A stretch of DNA of 64,000 bases, from the NCBI RefSeq assembly GCF_019443445.1, contig NZ_CP080378.1, forward strand, positions 620,001 to 684,000. Direction: 5' to 3'. Every line of letters begins with the position of its first letter. Position 1 is the first letter of the stretch. This document shows, piece after piece, positions 42,958 to 52,125 of the stretch. The notes below the pieces were generated by a model. That model was not told the origin of the DNA. It was given only the letters and a program-made list of their open reading frames with translations, and searched no databases. The translations under genes were made by a program, and so were the position numbers. The DNA is from Massilia sp. PAMC28688 (GTDB taxonomy: Bacteria; Pseudomonadota; Gammaproteobacteria; Burkholderiales; Burkholderiaceae_D).

Positions 42958-44118
42958 ATGCTTTCCCGATCATTCCTCTCCCGTAGTGCCGCTGCTGCCG
43001 CCTGCCTGCTGTCCATCAACGCCCTTGCGGCCGAAGACAGTGCGAAGATCCGCACCATGGTCGACGCCATTGTGCAGCCGTTGATGGCGCAACAGGATAT
43101 TCCCGGCATGGCCGTGGGAATTGCCGTTGGCGGCCAATCCTACGTCTTCAACTATGGCGTGGCCTCGAAGGAGCCGCTGGTACCGGTGCGCGACGCAACC
43201 ATGTTCGAACTCGGTTCCATCAGCAAGCCCATTGCCGCCATCCTGGGATCGCATGCGCAGGCGAGCGGCAAGCTGTCGCTTGACGACCATCCCGGCCAAT
43301 ACATGGCGCAGCTCAAGGGAACTGCCATCGACAAGGCCAGCCTGCTGCACCTGGCCACCTACACGGCAGGCGGCTTGCCGCAGCAATTTCCCGATGACGT
43401 AGACGAGGCGCGGCTGCTCGCGTACTTCCAGAAGTGGAAGCCGGATGCCGAGCCTGGCGTGCAGCGCCGCTATTCCAATCCCAGCCTCGGCCTGTTCGGC
43501 CATCTCGTTGCCCTGGCAATGGGGGGCGACTATGCCGAGCTGACGGCAAAGCACGTGTTCACACCACTGGGATTTACCGGCACCTATTTTGCGGTGCCCG
43601 CTGCCGCCATGCCCAATTATGCCTGGGGCTACGACAGCAGGAACCGGCCCGTGCGCATGCATGCCGACGTGCTGGCAGGCCCCATCTACGGCGTGGTCGC
43701 TACCGCCTCGGACATGCTGCGCCTGGTGCAGGCCAACATCGATCCCGGAGCGCTGCCGGCGGCCACACGCCGCGCCATCGAAGGCACCCATGTCGGCTAC
43801 TTCAAGGTGGGCCCCATGGTGCAGGGCCTGGGGTGGGAACAGTACCCCTATCCCTTGCCGCTGGCGACGCTGGTGGCCGGCAACTCCCCGGCCATGAACG
43901 CGCAGGCCAATCCGGCCCAGCACATCACGCCGCCGCGGCCGCCCCGCCCATCGGTCCTGTTCAGCAAAACGGGGGGCACCCGCGGCTTCAACAGCTACGT
44001 CGGGTTCGTGCCCGAGAAAAAGATCGGCGTCGTCCTGCTGGCCAACAAATCGTATGAAATGAAGGCGCGCATCACGGCTGCCCACGCGCTCCTGGAACAG
44101 CTCTCGAAAGCGCCCTAA
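42958..44118 (+). CDS. Class C (AmpC-type) beta-lactamase
   Basis: This 386-residue periplasmic enzyme has a signal peptide ending ALAAED (about residue 25). Class C catalytic elements are complete: SISK at residues 87-90 (nucleophile Ser87, Lys90), YSN at 172-174 and KTG at 337-339 ([11 protein letters not shown]). Ribosome site AAGGAG (42947-42952) is excellent. It should hydrolyse cephalosporins and penicillins. The nearby regulators are BlaI/BlaR-like instead of AmpR, which is unusual for class C. It overlaps by 4 bp with the convergent chemoreceptor gene. Confidence 0.93.
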   Translation: MLSRSFLSRSAAAAACLLSINALAAEDSAKIRTMVDAIVQPLMAQQDIPGMAVGIAVGGQSYVFNYGVASKEPLVPVRDATMFELGSISKPIAAILGSHAQASGKLSLDDHPGQYMAQLKGTAIDKASLLHLATYTAGGLPQQFPDDVDEARLLAYFQKWKPDAEPGVQRRYSNPSLGLFGHLVALAMGGDYAELTAKHVFTPLGFTGTYFAVPAAAMPNYAWGYDSRNRPVRMHADVLAGPIYGVVATASDMLRLVQANIDPGALPAATRRAIEGTHVGYFKVGPMVQGLGWEQYPYPLPLATLVAGNSPAMNAQANPAQHITPPRPPRPSVLFSKTGGTRGFNSYVGFVPEKKIGVVLLANKSYEMKARITAAHALLEQLSKAP

Positions 44119-45719
44119 GCGCGCAAGGCCAGGGGCAGGCCAGGAGGCGAATCCGGCTGCCCCCGGCTGGCGGCGTCAAGCTGGAACACACTGACCACGG
44201 TCGCGAGGGTGGCCGCCTGGTCCTGCATCGATCCTGCGGCCGCTGCTGCTTGTTCCACCAGCGCTGCGTTTTGCTGGGTAATGCCATCGATCTCGCCAAT
44301 GGCCTGGTTGACCTGTTCGATGCCGCGCTCCTGCTCGGCACTGGCCACGCTGATTTCCTGCATGATCGCACTGACGCGCTGCACGCTGGCCATGATGTCG
44401 TCCATGGTCGCCCCTGCATCGCGCACCAGCACGCTGCCCTGCTCCACCGCCTCGGCCGAGGCCCCGACCAGCGCCTTGATTTCGCGCGCCGCGCTGTTGG
44501 AGCGCTGGGCCAGTGCCCGCACTTCAGAGGCAACCACGGCAAAGCCACGGCCCTGCTCGCCCGCACGGGCCGCTTCCACCGCGGCATTCAAGGCAAGGAT
44601 ATTGGTCTGGAACGCGATGCTTTCGATAACGCCGATGATGTCGCCGATACGGGCCGACGCCTGGTCAATCGCGCCCATGGTGGCCACCACCTGCGACACC
44701 ACGGCGCCGCCCTTGGTCGCCACGGTCGAGGCTGAACCGGCAAGCTGCGTTGCCTGGCGCGCATTTTCTGTATTCTGGCGCACCGTGGCGGTCAGTTCTT
44801 CCATGGTCGAGGCGGTTTCTTCCAGCGAGCCGGCCTGCATTTCCGTGCGCGACGACAAGTCCATATTGCCTGACGCGATCTGGCCCGAGGCGGTGGCAAT
44901 GGCGTCGGTACCCACCCGGACCTGGGACACAATCTGGTGCAGGCTGGTGCGCATATTGGACAGGGCCAGCAGCAGGCGCCCGGTTTCCGTGCCGGGATCG
45001 GCCTGATCATGGCCGGCATCGGCGCTCAGGTCGCCCCGGGCGATGCGGGCGGCAGAGGCGATGGCAGCGTCGAGCGGGCGCACAATGGCGCGGGTATTGA
45101 CCATGGCCAGCGCCAGCGCCACCAGCATGGACAGCAGCGAGACGCCGATAATCTGCAGGCGGGCGCGCCCGGCCGTGCTGTCGGCCGCCACACCTGCCGC
45201 CGCCGAATTGCGCTCGATATGTTCGCTCAGCTCGCCCATGCTGTCTTCGAGCTTGCGAAAGCTGACCAGAAATGCCGGGTAGGCGGCCTGGGCGGCATCC
45301 TTGTCCACGGCGGCGCCCTTGATCATGGTGGCGGCACTGGCCAGATAGGCTTCGGCGTCCGGCAGCACGCGCGCCATATCCTGCTTGAGCACGGCGTCGT
45401 CGGTGTTGTCGTCCATGCTGGCCAGGCGCGCGCGCAGGAGCGCCGCATGCTCGGCGAAATCCTTGGCCGCTTCCTGCGCCTGCGCCTGGTCGCCATTGGT
45501 GGCGCCCAGCAGCGCGCCCAGCACGTCGCCGCGGATGGCATCGTGCATCATGTCCGCCTGCAGCTGGTCCTTGATGGCAGAACCGTTGCTGGCAATATCG
45601 TCCATTGCCCCGTTCAAGGCCCGGACTGCGTGGAAACCGATGAACCCGCAAATGGCCACGAACAAGAGCGTGGCGATATTGGACAGGAGCAGGCGCTTGC
45701 GAATGGAGGTCTGGTTCAT
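44115..45719 (-). CDS. Methyl-accepting chemotaxis protein
   Basis: A 534-residue chemoreceptor. TM1 is at about residues 10-30. A four-helix-bundle-type periplasmic domain spans about 31-188 and TM2 about 189-210. HAMP covers about 211-265. The cytoplasmic signalling domain contains the conserved hairpin ([19 protein letters not shown], then [19 protein letters not shown]). The C terminus [14 protein letters not shown] has no CheR-docking pentapeptide. The ligand cannot be read. It is encoded 7 bp downstream of an outer-membrane protein gene on the same strand, likely one transcript. Confidence 0.93.
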   Translation of the reverse strand: MNQTSIRKRLLLSNIATLLFVAICGFIGFHAVRALNGAMDDIASNGSAIKDQLQADMMHDAIRGDVLGALLGATNGDQAQAQEAAKDFAEHAALLRARLASMDDNTDDAVLKQDMARVLPDAEAYLASAATMIKGAAVDKDAAQAAYPAFLVSFRKLEDSMGELSEHIERNSAAAGVAADSTAGRARLQIIGVSLLSMLVALALAMVNTRAIVRPLDAAIASAARIARGDLSADAGHDQADPGTETGRLLLALSNMRTSLHQIVSQVRVGTDAIATASGQIASGNMDLSSRTEMQAGSLEETASTMEELTATVRQNTENARQATQLAGSASTVATKGGAVVSQVVATMGAIDQASARIGDIIGVIESIAFQTNILALNAAVEAARAGEQGRGFAVVASEVRALAQRSNSAAREIKALVGASAEAVEQGSVLVRDAGATMDDIMASVQRVSAIMQEISVASAEQERGIEQVNQAIGEIDGITQQNAALVEQAAAAAGSMQDQAATLATVVSVFQLDAASRGQPDSPPGLPLALRA

Positions 45720-45726
45720 GGCCGGC

Positions 45727-46536
45727 CTACAGCTTGAACGAGAGCCCGACGGTCAGGCTGGTCTCCGGCGTGCGATGGTTCAGTCCGCGTGAAAGTGCGG
45801 CATCGAGCTGGCAGTTGTTGGTAATCAGGTAGGCCGATCCCACGGTCAGGCTCGCTTCGGTGCCGCCCCTGGACGCGCGCGCCAGGCGCGGCGACGAGAC
45901 TTCGACAAAGCTGCGCAGGCGGTCGGTCCAGGACTTGCCTGCCACCACCCCCAGGATGCCAAACACGGTGCCCTCGCCCCTGTCGTTGCCCTTGTCATAG
46001 CCCAGGCCCGGCATGATGCCGAACGACACATCGTTGGGCAGCTCCCATTCCGCGACCACGCGCAGTGACGGACGGGTCCCCTCGTCACGGAAAGCGCGGC
46101 TGCCCGTGGCCAGGTCTGCATGCAGCAGCACGCCCACCGACGGCAGGCTGTCACGGGCATCCATCGCATGCCACTTCAAGCCCAGCGAGGCGTCGGCATA
46201 CCCGCGCTCGGTGCTGATGGCGCTGCCCACGGCGCTGCTGCGCTGGCGCACGGCGCCATCCGATTCCACGCGCAATTCCACATTGTCGGTAATGCCAAAA
46301 CGGATCAAGGTGGGCGTGGACCAGACGGTGTCGCGGACGCCACCACGGCTGTCGCGCTCAAGCGCCACACTGCTTTCCACCTGCATGCGCCCCTTGCCTA
46401 CCACATTGCTCGACTCGACAAAATCGGGGCGATCGGTGGCGATGGGTTCGGCATCGGCGGCGATGGCTGGCAAAGCGCACGCGCAAACGGTAGCGGCCAG
46501 GGCATGGCGCACAAAATGGAATGAAGAAATGGTCAC
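45727..46536 (-). CDS. Outer-membrane transporter-like protein (Phenol_MetA_deg-type barrel)
   Basis: A 269-residue protein with a signal peptide ending IAADAEP (about residue 27). The motif [20 protein letters not shown] begins the barrel region typical of PF13557-type proteins. Alternating strands continue to a C-terminal Leu ([10 protein letters not shown]). It is probably an outer-membrane beta-barrel of unknown cargo. It is co-transcribed with the chemoreceptor after 7 bp, so the pair may supply and sense the same compound, which is inference. Confidence 0.8.
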   Translation of the reverse strand: MTISSFHFVRHALAATVCACALPAIAADAEPIATDRPDFVESSNVVGKGRMQVESSVALERDSRGGVRDTVWSTPTLIRFGITDNVELRVESDGAVRQRSSAVGSAISTERGYADASLGLKWHAMDARDSLPSVGVLLHADLATGSRAFRDEGTRPSLRVVAEWELPNDVSFGIMPGLGYDKGNDRGEGTVFGILGVVAGKSWTDRLRSFVEVSSPRLARASRGGTEASLTVGSAYLITNNCQLDAALSRGLNHRTPETSLTVGLSFKL

Positions 46537-46587
46537 GGCGACGCTCCGGAGATGGAAGGATGGGGACAGCTGACTGGTGTGAATCCA

Positions 46588-46610
46588 TTCTCATGCAAAG
46601 CGCATGAGAA
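46588..46610. repeat. 9-bp inverted repeat upstream of the barrel/chemoreceptor operon
   Basis: TTCTCATGC/GCATGAGAA has a 5-nt spacer and lies 52 bp upstream of the barrel start. There is no T-run in either direction, so an operator is likelier than a terminator. Confidence 0.55.
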
Positions 46611-46678
46611 AGCCCTGAAAACTATCCGCTTGATAACGCCCGCATCGCGCGCCTGTGTCCACAGCGCAACAGAGAAAG

Positions 46679-48085
46679 TCAGCTGGCTGGCGCGCTGCCT
46701 TCCTCGTGCCGCTTGTCAGAGCGCACGGCGGCCAACGCCTCGGTCTTGATCAAGCCTTCGGCGGCCGCGTGGGCGGCGGCCGTGACGCTGTCGGCCGCCA
46801 GGACCAACTGGGCACCGCTGGCACTGACCTGCTCGGCCAGCTGGTCCACCGCGTCGACGCGGGCCGGGTCCGGGTTGACATTGCGAATGTAAATGACGCG
46901 CACCGACTTGGGGTGGCGCCTGAGGATTTCGGCATAGATTTCCGGGTCGCGTTCGCCGCTGTCGCCAATCAGGACGAAGGGCAGCGTCGGATAGGCATTG
47001 ATGATGGCTTCGATCTTTTCCCGTTTATGATCGCGCGACATGTGGGGCTTGACCAGGGCGCGCAGGCTCAGCTCGCGCAGCATGAGCGGGCCCACGGGAA
47101 TGCGCTGCAGGCGCAGGAAGGCCACCAGCGGGTCGTACAGATGCCAGGGACTGCTGGAGACATAAAACACGGGATTGGCTTCGTTGCCGCCAAGGCCTTC
47201 GTGCAGCGCCCGGTAAAAGGCGGCCACCCCCTTGAACGGCTTGCGCGTGAAGGGATTCGAGCGCGACAGCATCATGGCCATATTGATCTTGTTGGTCACG
47301 TTGGTCCACAGGACCGTGTCATCGATATCGCTGATGACACCGAATTTGGCGGACGCGGGCGGCACCAGGGCTTCGGCAACGGCACGCACGGGGGCCGCAC
47401 CGGGATGGTCCGGCACAATTTCCAGCGCCACCGGATGCCAGCCGCTGCGCGCCAGCGGCGTGGCCAGGTCAATGTCGACCCGGAAATAGCCGCCCTGATC
47501 GGTCACAACATCGCGCTCGCTGCCTTCAAAGCGCGCCCGCACGGTGATGCCGCGCACCTGGTCCGATTCAAGGCGCTGGTAAAAGGCGGCAAAGTTGCGC
47601 CATGCGCTGTCCTGCTTGCCTTGCTCGGCGAACGGATTTTCATTCAGGACCCGGCCACGCACATGCAGCGTGGTGGCGTTGCCGTAGCCCATGTAGGGCA
47701 CGATCATCAGCGACCGTTCCCGACCCAGCGACTTGCCAATGAAGCGCCAGGCGCGCCCTGCTGCGCTGCGAATATTATCGCGGTAATCCTGCGTATCTTC
47801 CATGGGCACTGCGGGGGCGGCCGCGGGCCGGGCGGCCGGACGGCCCCGCTCCAGCCACACCACGCCGGCGGGGGCCGGGAGCGCCTGCAGGGCTGCGGCG
47901 ACCTCGGCATCGTCCTCGGGATTGACCGCTTGCCCCAACATGCTGACCGTGGCACCGGCCGCTTCCAGGCGCGCCAGAGCGTCCGCATCGGCAAGGGCCG
48001 GGTTGACGTAAATGGTTGTGCCGGCAGTGAGCGGATCGGCCAGCAAGGCTTGCAAGCCGGCGTGGGTAAGGACGAGAAAAGCCAT
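46679..48085 (-). CDS. App1-like phosphatidate phosphatase domain protein (DUF2183)
   Basis: A 468-residue protein from the ATG at 48085 (MAFLVLTHAG); the frame is open to 48193 but those extra 36 residues lack family likeness. The C-terminal half has the HAD-like DxDxT motif FGVISDIDDTVLWTNVTNK and downstream FVLIGDSGERDPEIYAEI. Both are hallmarks of the App1 / DUF2183 catalytic domain (Mg-dependent phosphatidate phosphatase in yeast). The N-terminal 90 residues resemble a Rossmann-like region (TTIYVNPALADADALARLEA). The bacterial substrate is unknown, perhaps a phospholipid. Confidence 0.82.
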   Translation of the reverse strand: MAFLVLTHAGLQALLADPLTAGTTIYVNPALADADALARLEAAGATVSMLGQAVNPEDDAEVAAALQALPAPAGVVWLERGRPAARPAAAPAVPMEDTQDYRDNIRSAAGRAWRFIGKSLGRERSLMIVPYMGYGNATTLHVRGRVLNENPFAEQGKQDSAWRNFAAFYQRLESDQVRGITVRARFEGSERDVVTDQGGYFRVDIDLATPLARSGWHPVALEIVPDHPGAAPVRAVAEALVPPASAKFGVISDIDDTVLWTNVTNKINMAMMLSRSNPFTRKPFKGVAAFYRALHEGLGGNEANPVFYVSSSPWHLYDPLVAFLRLQRIPVGPLMLRELSLRALVKPHMSRDHKREKIEAIINAYPTLPFVLIGDSGERDPEIYAEILRRHPKSVRVIYIRNVNPDPARVDAVDQLAEQVSASGAQLVLAADSVTAAAHAAAEGLIKTEALAAVRSDKRHEEGSAPAS

Positions 48086-48386
48086 GGCGCGGGTACCTGT
48101 CAGGAAAGCGTTGTATTGTTGACATTGTGCCGCAACGGTGTACGGATGCCAACGCAGCTGACGAGGTGGAGCGCCTGATGGCCGCGTGTTCATTCGCCCA
48201 AGAAAGATCGTCGGAGTTGTCCCACCCGCATCCGGTCGTGCGACCTACTTGCCGCGAGGGCAAGACGCCTTATGATGGCTGCAAGTCAGTGATTCACTGT
48301 TCACCAACCTGCTCGGCCAGCGGCCCAGAACTTTGCACTGGCGCGGCTGGTCCAACTACATGCTAGCCCTGTCTAGCCAGGAGAAG
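48086..48386. other. 301-bp divergent region between the App1-like gene and a small gene
   Basis: No gene is recognised. TTGCCG (48249-48254) and TATGAT (48271-48276) at 16-bp spacing form a reasonable promoter, which would start a leader of about 105 nt before 48387. Confidence 0.4.
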
Positions 48387-48494
48387 ATGATGCGTAAAAT
48401 GATATTTATGGCAGTTGCCGGTTACCTGTGGCGCAAATTCCAGGAGCGCGGTGTCCGGCGTACTGCCGGGCGGGCCATGCGCCGTCCGTACTGA
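48387..48494 (+). CDS. Possible 35-residue basic small protein
   Basis: ATG at 48387 is preceded by AGGAG (48379-48383). The product (MMRKMIFMAVAGYLWRK, then a tail rich in Arg ending RRPY) has a short hydrophobic helix followed by a basic tail. The arrangement resembles small proteins I associate with Oxalobacteraceae, but no family name is known to me. The candidate promoter at 48249 supports transcription. It would be convergent with the PEP-CTERM gene. Confidence 0.45.
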   Translation: MMRKMIFMAVAGYLWRKFQERGVRRTAGRAMRRPY

Positions 48495-48556
48495 TCTGCT
48501 CAAGCTGGCCACCTTCGTGGCCAGCCCGCGCCTCGCCTGGCTTGTCCCTTGCGGGA

Positions 48557-49120
48557 TCACACCCGCGCAACTGCCGGCTTGCGCCTGCGCGCCATTGCCA
48601 GCCCGGCCGCGCATGCACCGAGCAGCGCCAGCGAGCCTGGCTCGGGGACCGTGAAGTCATCCATGGCCCATTGCGTGCCACTGCTGTTGTAGATGGCCAG
48701 CGTGTCGATACCGGCCCAGCCAAGCTGAATCCAGACCGGCGTCATGGTGTCGATCACATACGATACGCTGGTGGAAACCACCAGTTGCCCATCGCGCCAG
48801 CCTTCAAACGCCAGTTCCTGATCCAGCCAGGCAGAAGTAAAGTAGGCTCCCACGAAGTGGAATCCACCGGTTTTGCCGATCATCACCGTGCCACCATCGC
48901 GGTTGTATGCGACGTTGCCGGGCGAAACCACGCCGGCCGCATAGCCGCTGTCCGGATACGTATCGGCCCGCAGGGCGCCCACATTATCCCAGGTAAATCC
49001 CGCATAGCCGTTGGCCACCACATCAGCCTCATCACCGGGCAAGTCATCAAAGGTGACCACGTCGGCTGATGCACTGAAGGAAGCGAGCATCAGCAAGACG
49101 GAGAGCATAGTTTTTTTCAT
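48557..49120 (-). CDS. PEP-CTERM sorting-domain protein
   Basis: A 187-residue exported protein from the ATG at 49120, with a signal peptide (MKKTMLSVLLMLASFSASA). The body is a beta-sandwich-like module (VVTFDDLPGDEADVVANGYA, WDNVGALRAD, GFHFVGAYFTSAWLDQELAF). The C terminus is the PEP-CTERM signal: VPEPGSLALLGACAAGLAMA, then an Arg cluster. Such proteins are processed by exosortase and released or attached to the cell surface, so an exosortase gene should exist elsewhere in the genome. It lies 27 bp downstream of the GH43 gene and is co-oriented. Confidence 0.9.
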   Translation of the reverse strand: MKKTMLSVLLMLASFSASADVVTFDDLPGDEADVVANGYAGFTWDNVGALRADTYPDSGYAAGVVSPGNVAYNRDGGTVMIGKTGGFHFVGAYFTSAWLDQELAFEGWRDGQLVVSTSVSYVIDTMTPVWIQLGWAGIDTLAIYNSSGTQWAMDDFTVPEPGSLALLGACAAGLAMARRRKPAVARV

Positions 49121-49147
49121 GTTACATCCTCTATTCAAGAAAATCGG

Positions 49148-51493
49148 TCAGCGGGCCAGCGCCGCGACTTCAGCGTCGCTCAGCGCGCTGCCATAGATAC
49201 GCAGCTCGTCCATGGAACCCTTGTAGGGCACATCCCACCAGTTCACACCGAGCGAAAAGACACCGCTGGCATTGGTAAAGATATTGGGAAAATTCGTGCC
49301 GCTAAATTTCTTCATGCCATCGACGTACACATTGATGGCGCCGTTGTTGACCGTGAAGGCCACATGCGACCAGCGTCCGACGGGGATGTTCATGCCCACG
49401 CCGGCGTCATACCAAGCCGTGCCCGACCACAGCATGGACGCGCCATTGACGAAGTCATGTCCCTTGGGCAGCAGGCTGATCCAGGCATCAGTGGAACGGG
49501 CGCCAAAGAAGGTGGTGGTAAAGGCGGTCAGCTGCGCCGGCTTGAGCCAGAGCGACACGGTGTAGGTATTGCTCGAGATCAGCCCGTTGGGAAGACGGAT
49601 GCCGCTGCTGCCATCGAACACGGCGGCATTGCCCCGCATGCCAGCCTCGTAGCCGATACTGCCGCCGGCCGTATCAATCTTGCTGCCAATGACTGCGCCT
49701 GGCGCGAAAACGCCGGCGGAATCGGCCAGGTTGCCATCGAAAGCATAGTGCGCCAGCACCCCGCCGGCCCTGCGGACCGTGACGGCAAAGGTCTTGGTGG
49801 CGGTCGCGCCGCCCTTGGTAATGCGGGCTGTCAGCGTGAGGCTGACGTCGCTGTTGAGTGGCCGCGTCACCACGCCGGTATTGCTGACAATGGCTGGATT
49901 GGACGAAGTCCACGTGATGACCGTATCGCGGGCTGCGGACGTGGGCAAGGTCAGGTTGGCGCTGACTGCGGCGAGGTTGCCGAGATTCAGTTCGGTGTAC
50001 ACCGCGCTGACGACTTGCGCATCGGTACGGGGAATCAGGCGGCTGCCGAACACGGCCACGCCTTCACGCGAGAGCGCGGAGAACGTCATGACATAATTTT
50101 TCGCCGTTTCATCCCACTGGCGCAGGAAGGCGCCCTTGTAGGGCGATGGTGCGCCGGCAATGCGCAGCTCGACCTGGTTGGCGCCATTGAGGGTCCAGTT
50201 GCCCGCCACGGCGCCGCTGATGGCGCCATTGCTGCCCAGCTTGATGTAGCGCGACTTTTTGATATTGGCCGAAATATCCTTGCCATGATTGACCAGCAAA
50301 TAGTCGCCGACGACGAATTCGGGCCGCACCGCGACCGCGCTTTCCTTGGCGTAGCGATAAGGGGCAACGACAGGCCAGCCGTCGGCATTCATCTGCATCA
50401 GGTGCGAACGGATTTCGTACTGTTCGCCACGGCCGGGAAAGCGCGCGTGGAACACGAGGAAGTGCTTGCCCGTTGCCGCATCGTAGTAGGCTGAATTATG
50501 GCCGGGCGACACGTAACCCGTACCGATGCCGGTGCCCACCTCGCCCAGCTTGCGCTCGAACAGGAAGTTACCCATCAACTTGACGCCGAAAGGCGCGATC
50601 GAGGCATCGTCAAACAAGGGCTTGGAAGGATCGGACTTGACGTTGGCCATATCATTGCCCTGGGCATCGAGATACGGGCCGTCCGGATTGAGCGAGCGCG
50701 CCACGCGCATATTGTAGCCACCGCCCGCGTCCAGGCCGCCGAACGAGGTGAACATGTAATAGTAATTGGTGGCGGGGCTGTACATGACAAAGGCGCCCTC
50801 GATCCGGCTGTGGTTGCCGCCCATCAAGCGCTTGCCATAACCCTGGCCTGGCAGGGGCATGCCGTTGGTCGGGTTCATCTTCATGATGAAAATGCCGCCC
50901 GAATAGGAGCCATATACCATCCACAGGCGCCCGGCGGTATCGGGGAAGACGTGGGGATCGACGGCGTTGGGATGCTTGAGCGCGTCGTAGATGGTGCCGT
51001 CGTGGCTGGGCTGCCCCCACATGCCGGAGCGCAGGATGATGCCCTTGTCCACATACGGGCCTTCAACGCTGTTAGCCACGGCAATACCGAGCGCCGAGCG
51101 CGGCGAATCGCCCTTGCAGGCGTTGTAATACATGTAGAACTTGCCGTCGGCCAGCTGGCGCACGTCGGCTGCCCACAGGGTATTGGACTGGGCCCAGGCA
51201 AATGTTTCCGACAGCTCCGTGAAGACATTGGCCGAGCCGTTGAGGAACAGGTGATTGGTGGCGGTCACACCCTCGCTGACCTGCTGCCAGTTCATCAGGT
51301 CGGTCGACTTGGCGGACTGCAAGTGGGAGCCGAACACATAAAACGCACTGCCGACCTTGATAATGGAAGGATCGTGAACAGACGCGTTCTTGAAGGTGAT
51401 GGGGGTAAAGCCGGCCTGGGCGGCGGCGTTCAGGGAAAGCAGGGACGAGGCCAACAGCGCCCCCATCCCCCATAAGGTGGATAATTTTTGCAT
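49148..51493 (-). CDS. GH43 arabinan-type glycosidase with Ig-like and LamG domains
   Basis: A 781-residue secreted enzyme. The signal peptide is residues 1-26. The five-bladed GH43 propeller spans about 30-325, with the catalytic base in HDPSIIKVGSAFYV, the pKa-modulating Asp in HPNAVDPHVFPD and the general acid in HSRIEGAFVMYSP. A beta region follows (about 350-490). An atrophied bacterial Ig-like domain covers about 500-570 (ITWTSSNPAIVSNTGVV). A LamG/concanavalin-like domain at about 580-775 is probably for binding. Endo-1,5-alpha-arabinanase is the closest annotated activity. It is co-oriented with the PEP-CTERM gene 27 bp downstream. Confidence 0.87.
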   Translation of the reverse strand: MQKLSTLWGMGALLASSLLSLNAAAQAGFTPITFKNASVHDPSIIKVGSAFYVFGSHLQSAKSTDLMNWQQVSEGVTATNHLFLNGSANVFTELSETFAWAQSNTLWAADVRQLADGKFYMYYNACKGDSPRSALGIAVANSVEGPYVDKGIILRSGMWGQPSHDGTIYDALKHPNAVDPHVFPDTAGRLWMVYGSYSGGIFIMKMNPTNGMPLPGQGYGKRLMGGNHSRIEGAFVMYSPATNYYYMFTSFGGLDAGGGYNMRVARSLNPDGPYLDAQGNDMANVKSDPSKPLFDDASIAPFGVKLMGNFLFERKLGEVGTGIGTGYVSPGHNSAYYDAATGKHFLVFHARFPGRGEQYEIRSHLMQMNADGWPVVAPYRYAKESAVAVRPEFVVGDYLLVNHGKDISANIKKSRYIKLGSNGAISGAVAGNWTLNGANQVELRIAGAPSPYKGAFLRQWDETAKNYVMTFSALSREGVAVFGSRLIPRTDAQVVSAVYTELNLGNLAAVSANLTLPTSAARDTVITWTSSNPAIVSNTGVVTRPLNSDVSLTLTARITKGGATATKTFAVTVRRAGGVLAHYAFDGNLADSAGVFAPGAVIGSKIDTAGGSIGYEAGMRGNAAVFDGSSGIRLPNGLISSNTYTVSLWLKPAQLTAFTTTFFGARSTDAWISLLPKGHDFVNGASMLWSGTAWYDAGVGMNIPVGRWSHVAFTVNNGAINVYVDGMKKFSGTNFPNIFTNASGVFSLGVNWWDVPYKGSMDELRIYGSALSDAEVAALAR

Positions 51494-51504
51494 TGCATGT
51501 CTCC

Positions 51505-51656
51505 GTTATCGTTATCGATGGTCGTACCCGTTCATCGCGCAGCGCGGTGATGGGCGGGTCGCAGTGTTGTTGTCTACGGTCTGGCGATAGAGTGAAGAAA
51601 TTTTTGCTTTTCCGCCAATCACTTTAAATTGGCGAGCGATGCTGATAACGGTATCG
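51505..51656. promoter_or_regulatory. Candidate operators upstream of the GH43 gene
   Basis: Two patterned sites lie in the 289-bp gap. CGCCAAT-N8-ATTGGCG is a perfect 7-bp dyad at 51613-51634. TGATAACGGTATCG (51643-51656) has the central CG and half sites of a LacI-family operator, and GATAACGATAACG-type sequence lies near 51505-51520 on the minus strand. Regulation of an arabinan enzyme by such a repressor would be typical. No LacI-type gene is in the window. Confidence 0.4.
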
Positions 51657-51782
51657 GGATTGCTTGCTCCGGCCCGTCGTGCGGGGCTGGCGGGTGGTTG
51701 GAAGCGGACCTTGCGGGTTTGTGTGGCCTCCTTTGGAGGAAATGAGGCATAGTCAAAACACCATCATCAGAAAGGCGCCATC

Positions 51783-52016
51783 ATGAACAACAGTACAACT
51801 CCGCACAATGAAGACTTGAGCGAGCAGATCGAGCACGCCATCGAATCGGTGCTGGACCTTGCCAATCCGCCACATGAGCAGGACAGTGCCACCGGCGCGC
51901 CCTTCTCGCCTGAAACGACGCCGGCCGAAGAAATCCCGGCGGTGTCAGAAGCGGAACTGGAGCAGCAAGCGCTAGCGCATCCGGGCGCAGACGGGGATCC
52001 CTCGACGCCCGAGTAA
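51783..52016 (+). CDS. Small acidic hypothetical protein
   Basis: A 77-residue, strongly acidic protein. A short predicted helix (DLSEQIEHAIESVLDLAN) is followed by a disordered Pro/Glu/Ala tail (EEIPAVSEAELEQQALAHP). AAAGG (51770-51774) is a usable ribosome site. No family was recognised. Acidity and disorder would suit a partner or chaperone-like peptide, but that is speculation. Confidence 0.55.
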   Translation: MNNSTTPHNEDLSEQIEHAIESVLDLANPPHEQDSATGAPFSPETTPAEEIPAVSEAELEQQALAHPGADGDPSTPE

Positions 52017-52125
52017 GCCGGCGCCCGTTCAGATCGCACGGGCGACGGCGGCCAAGCTTTTCTGCGGCGAGCGAGCCAGGATCAGGCTCGTCGGGAGGCC
52101 TTGCTTGTCAGCTATACTGCCCGGT

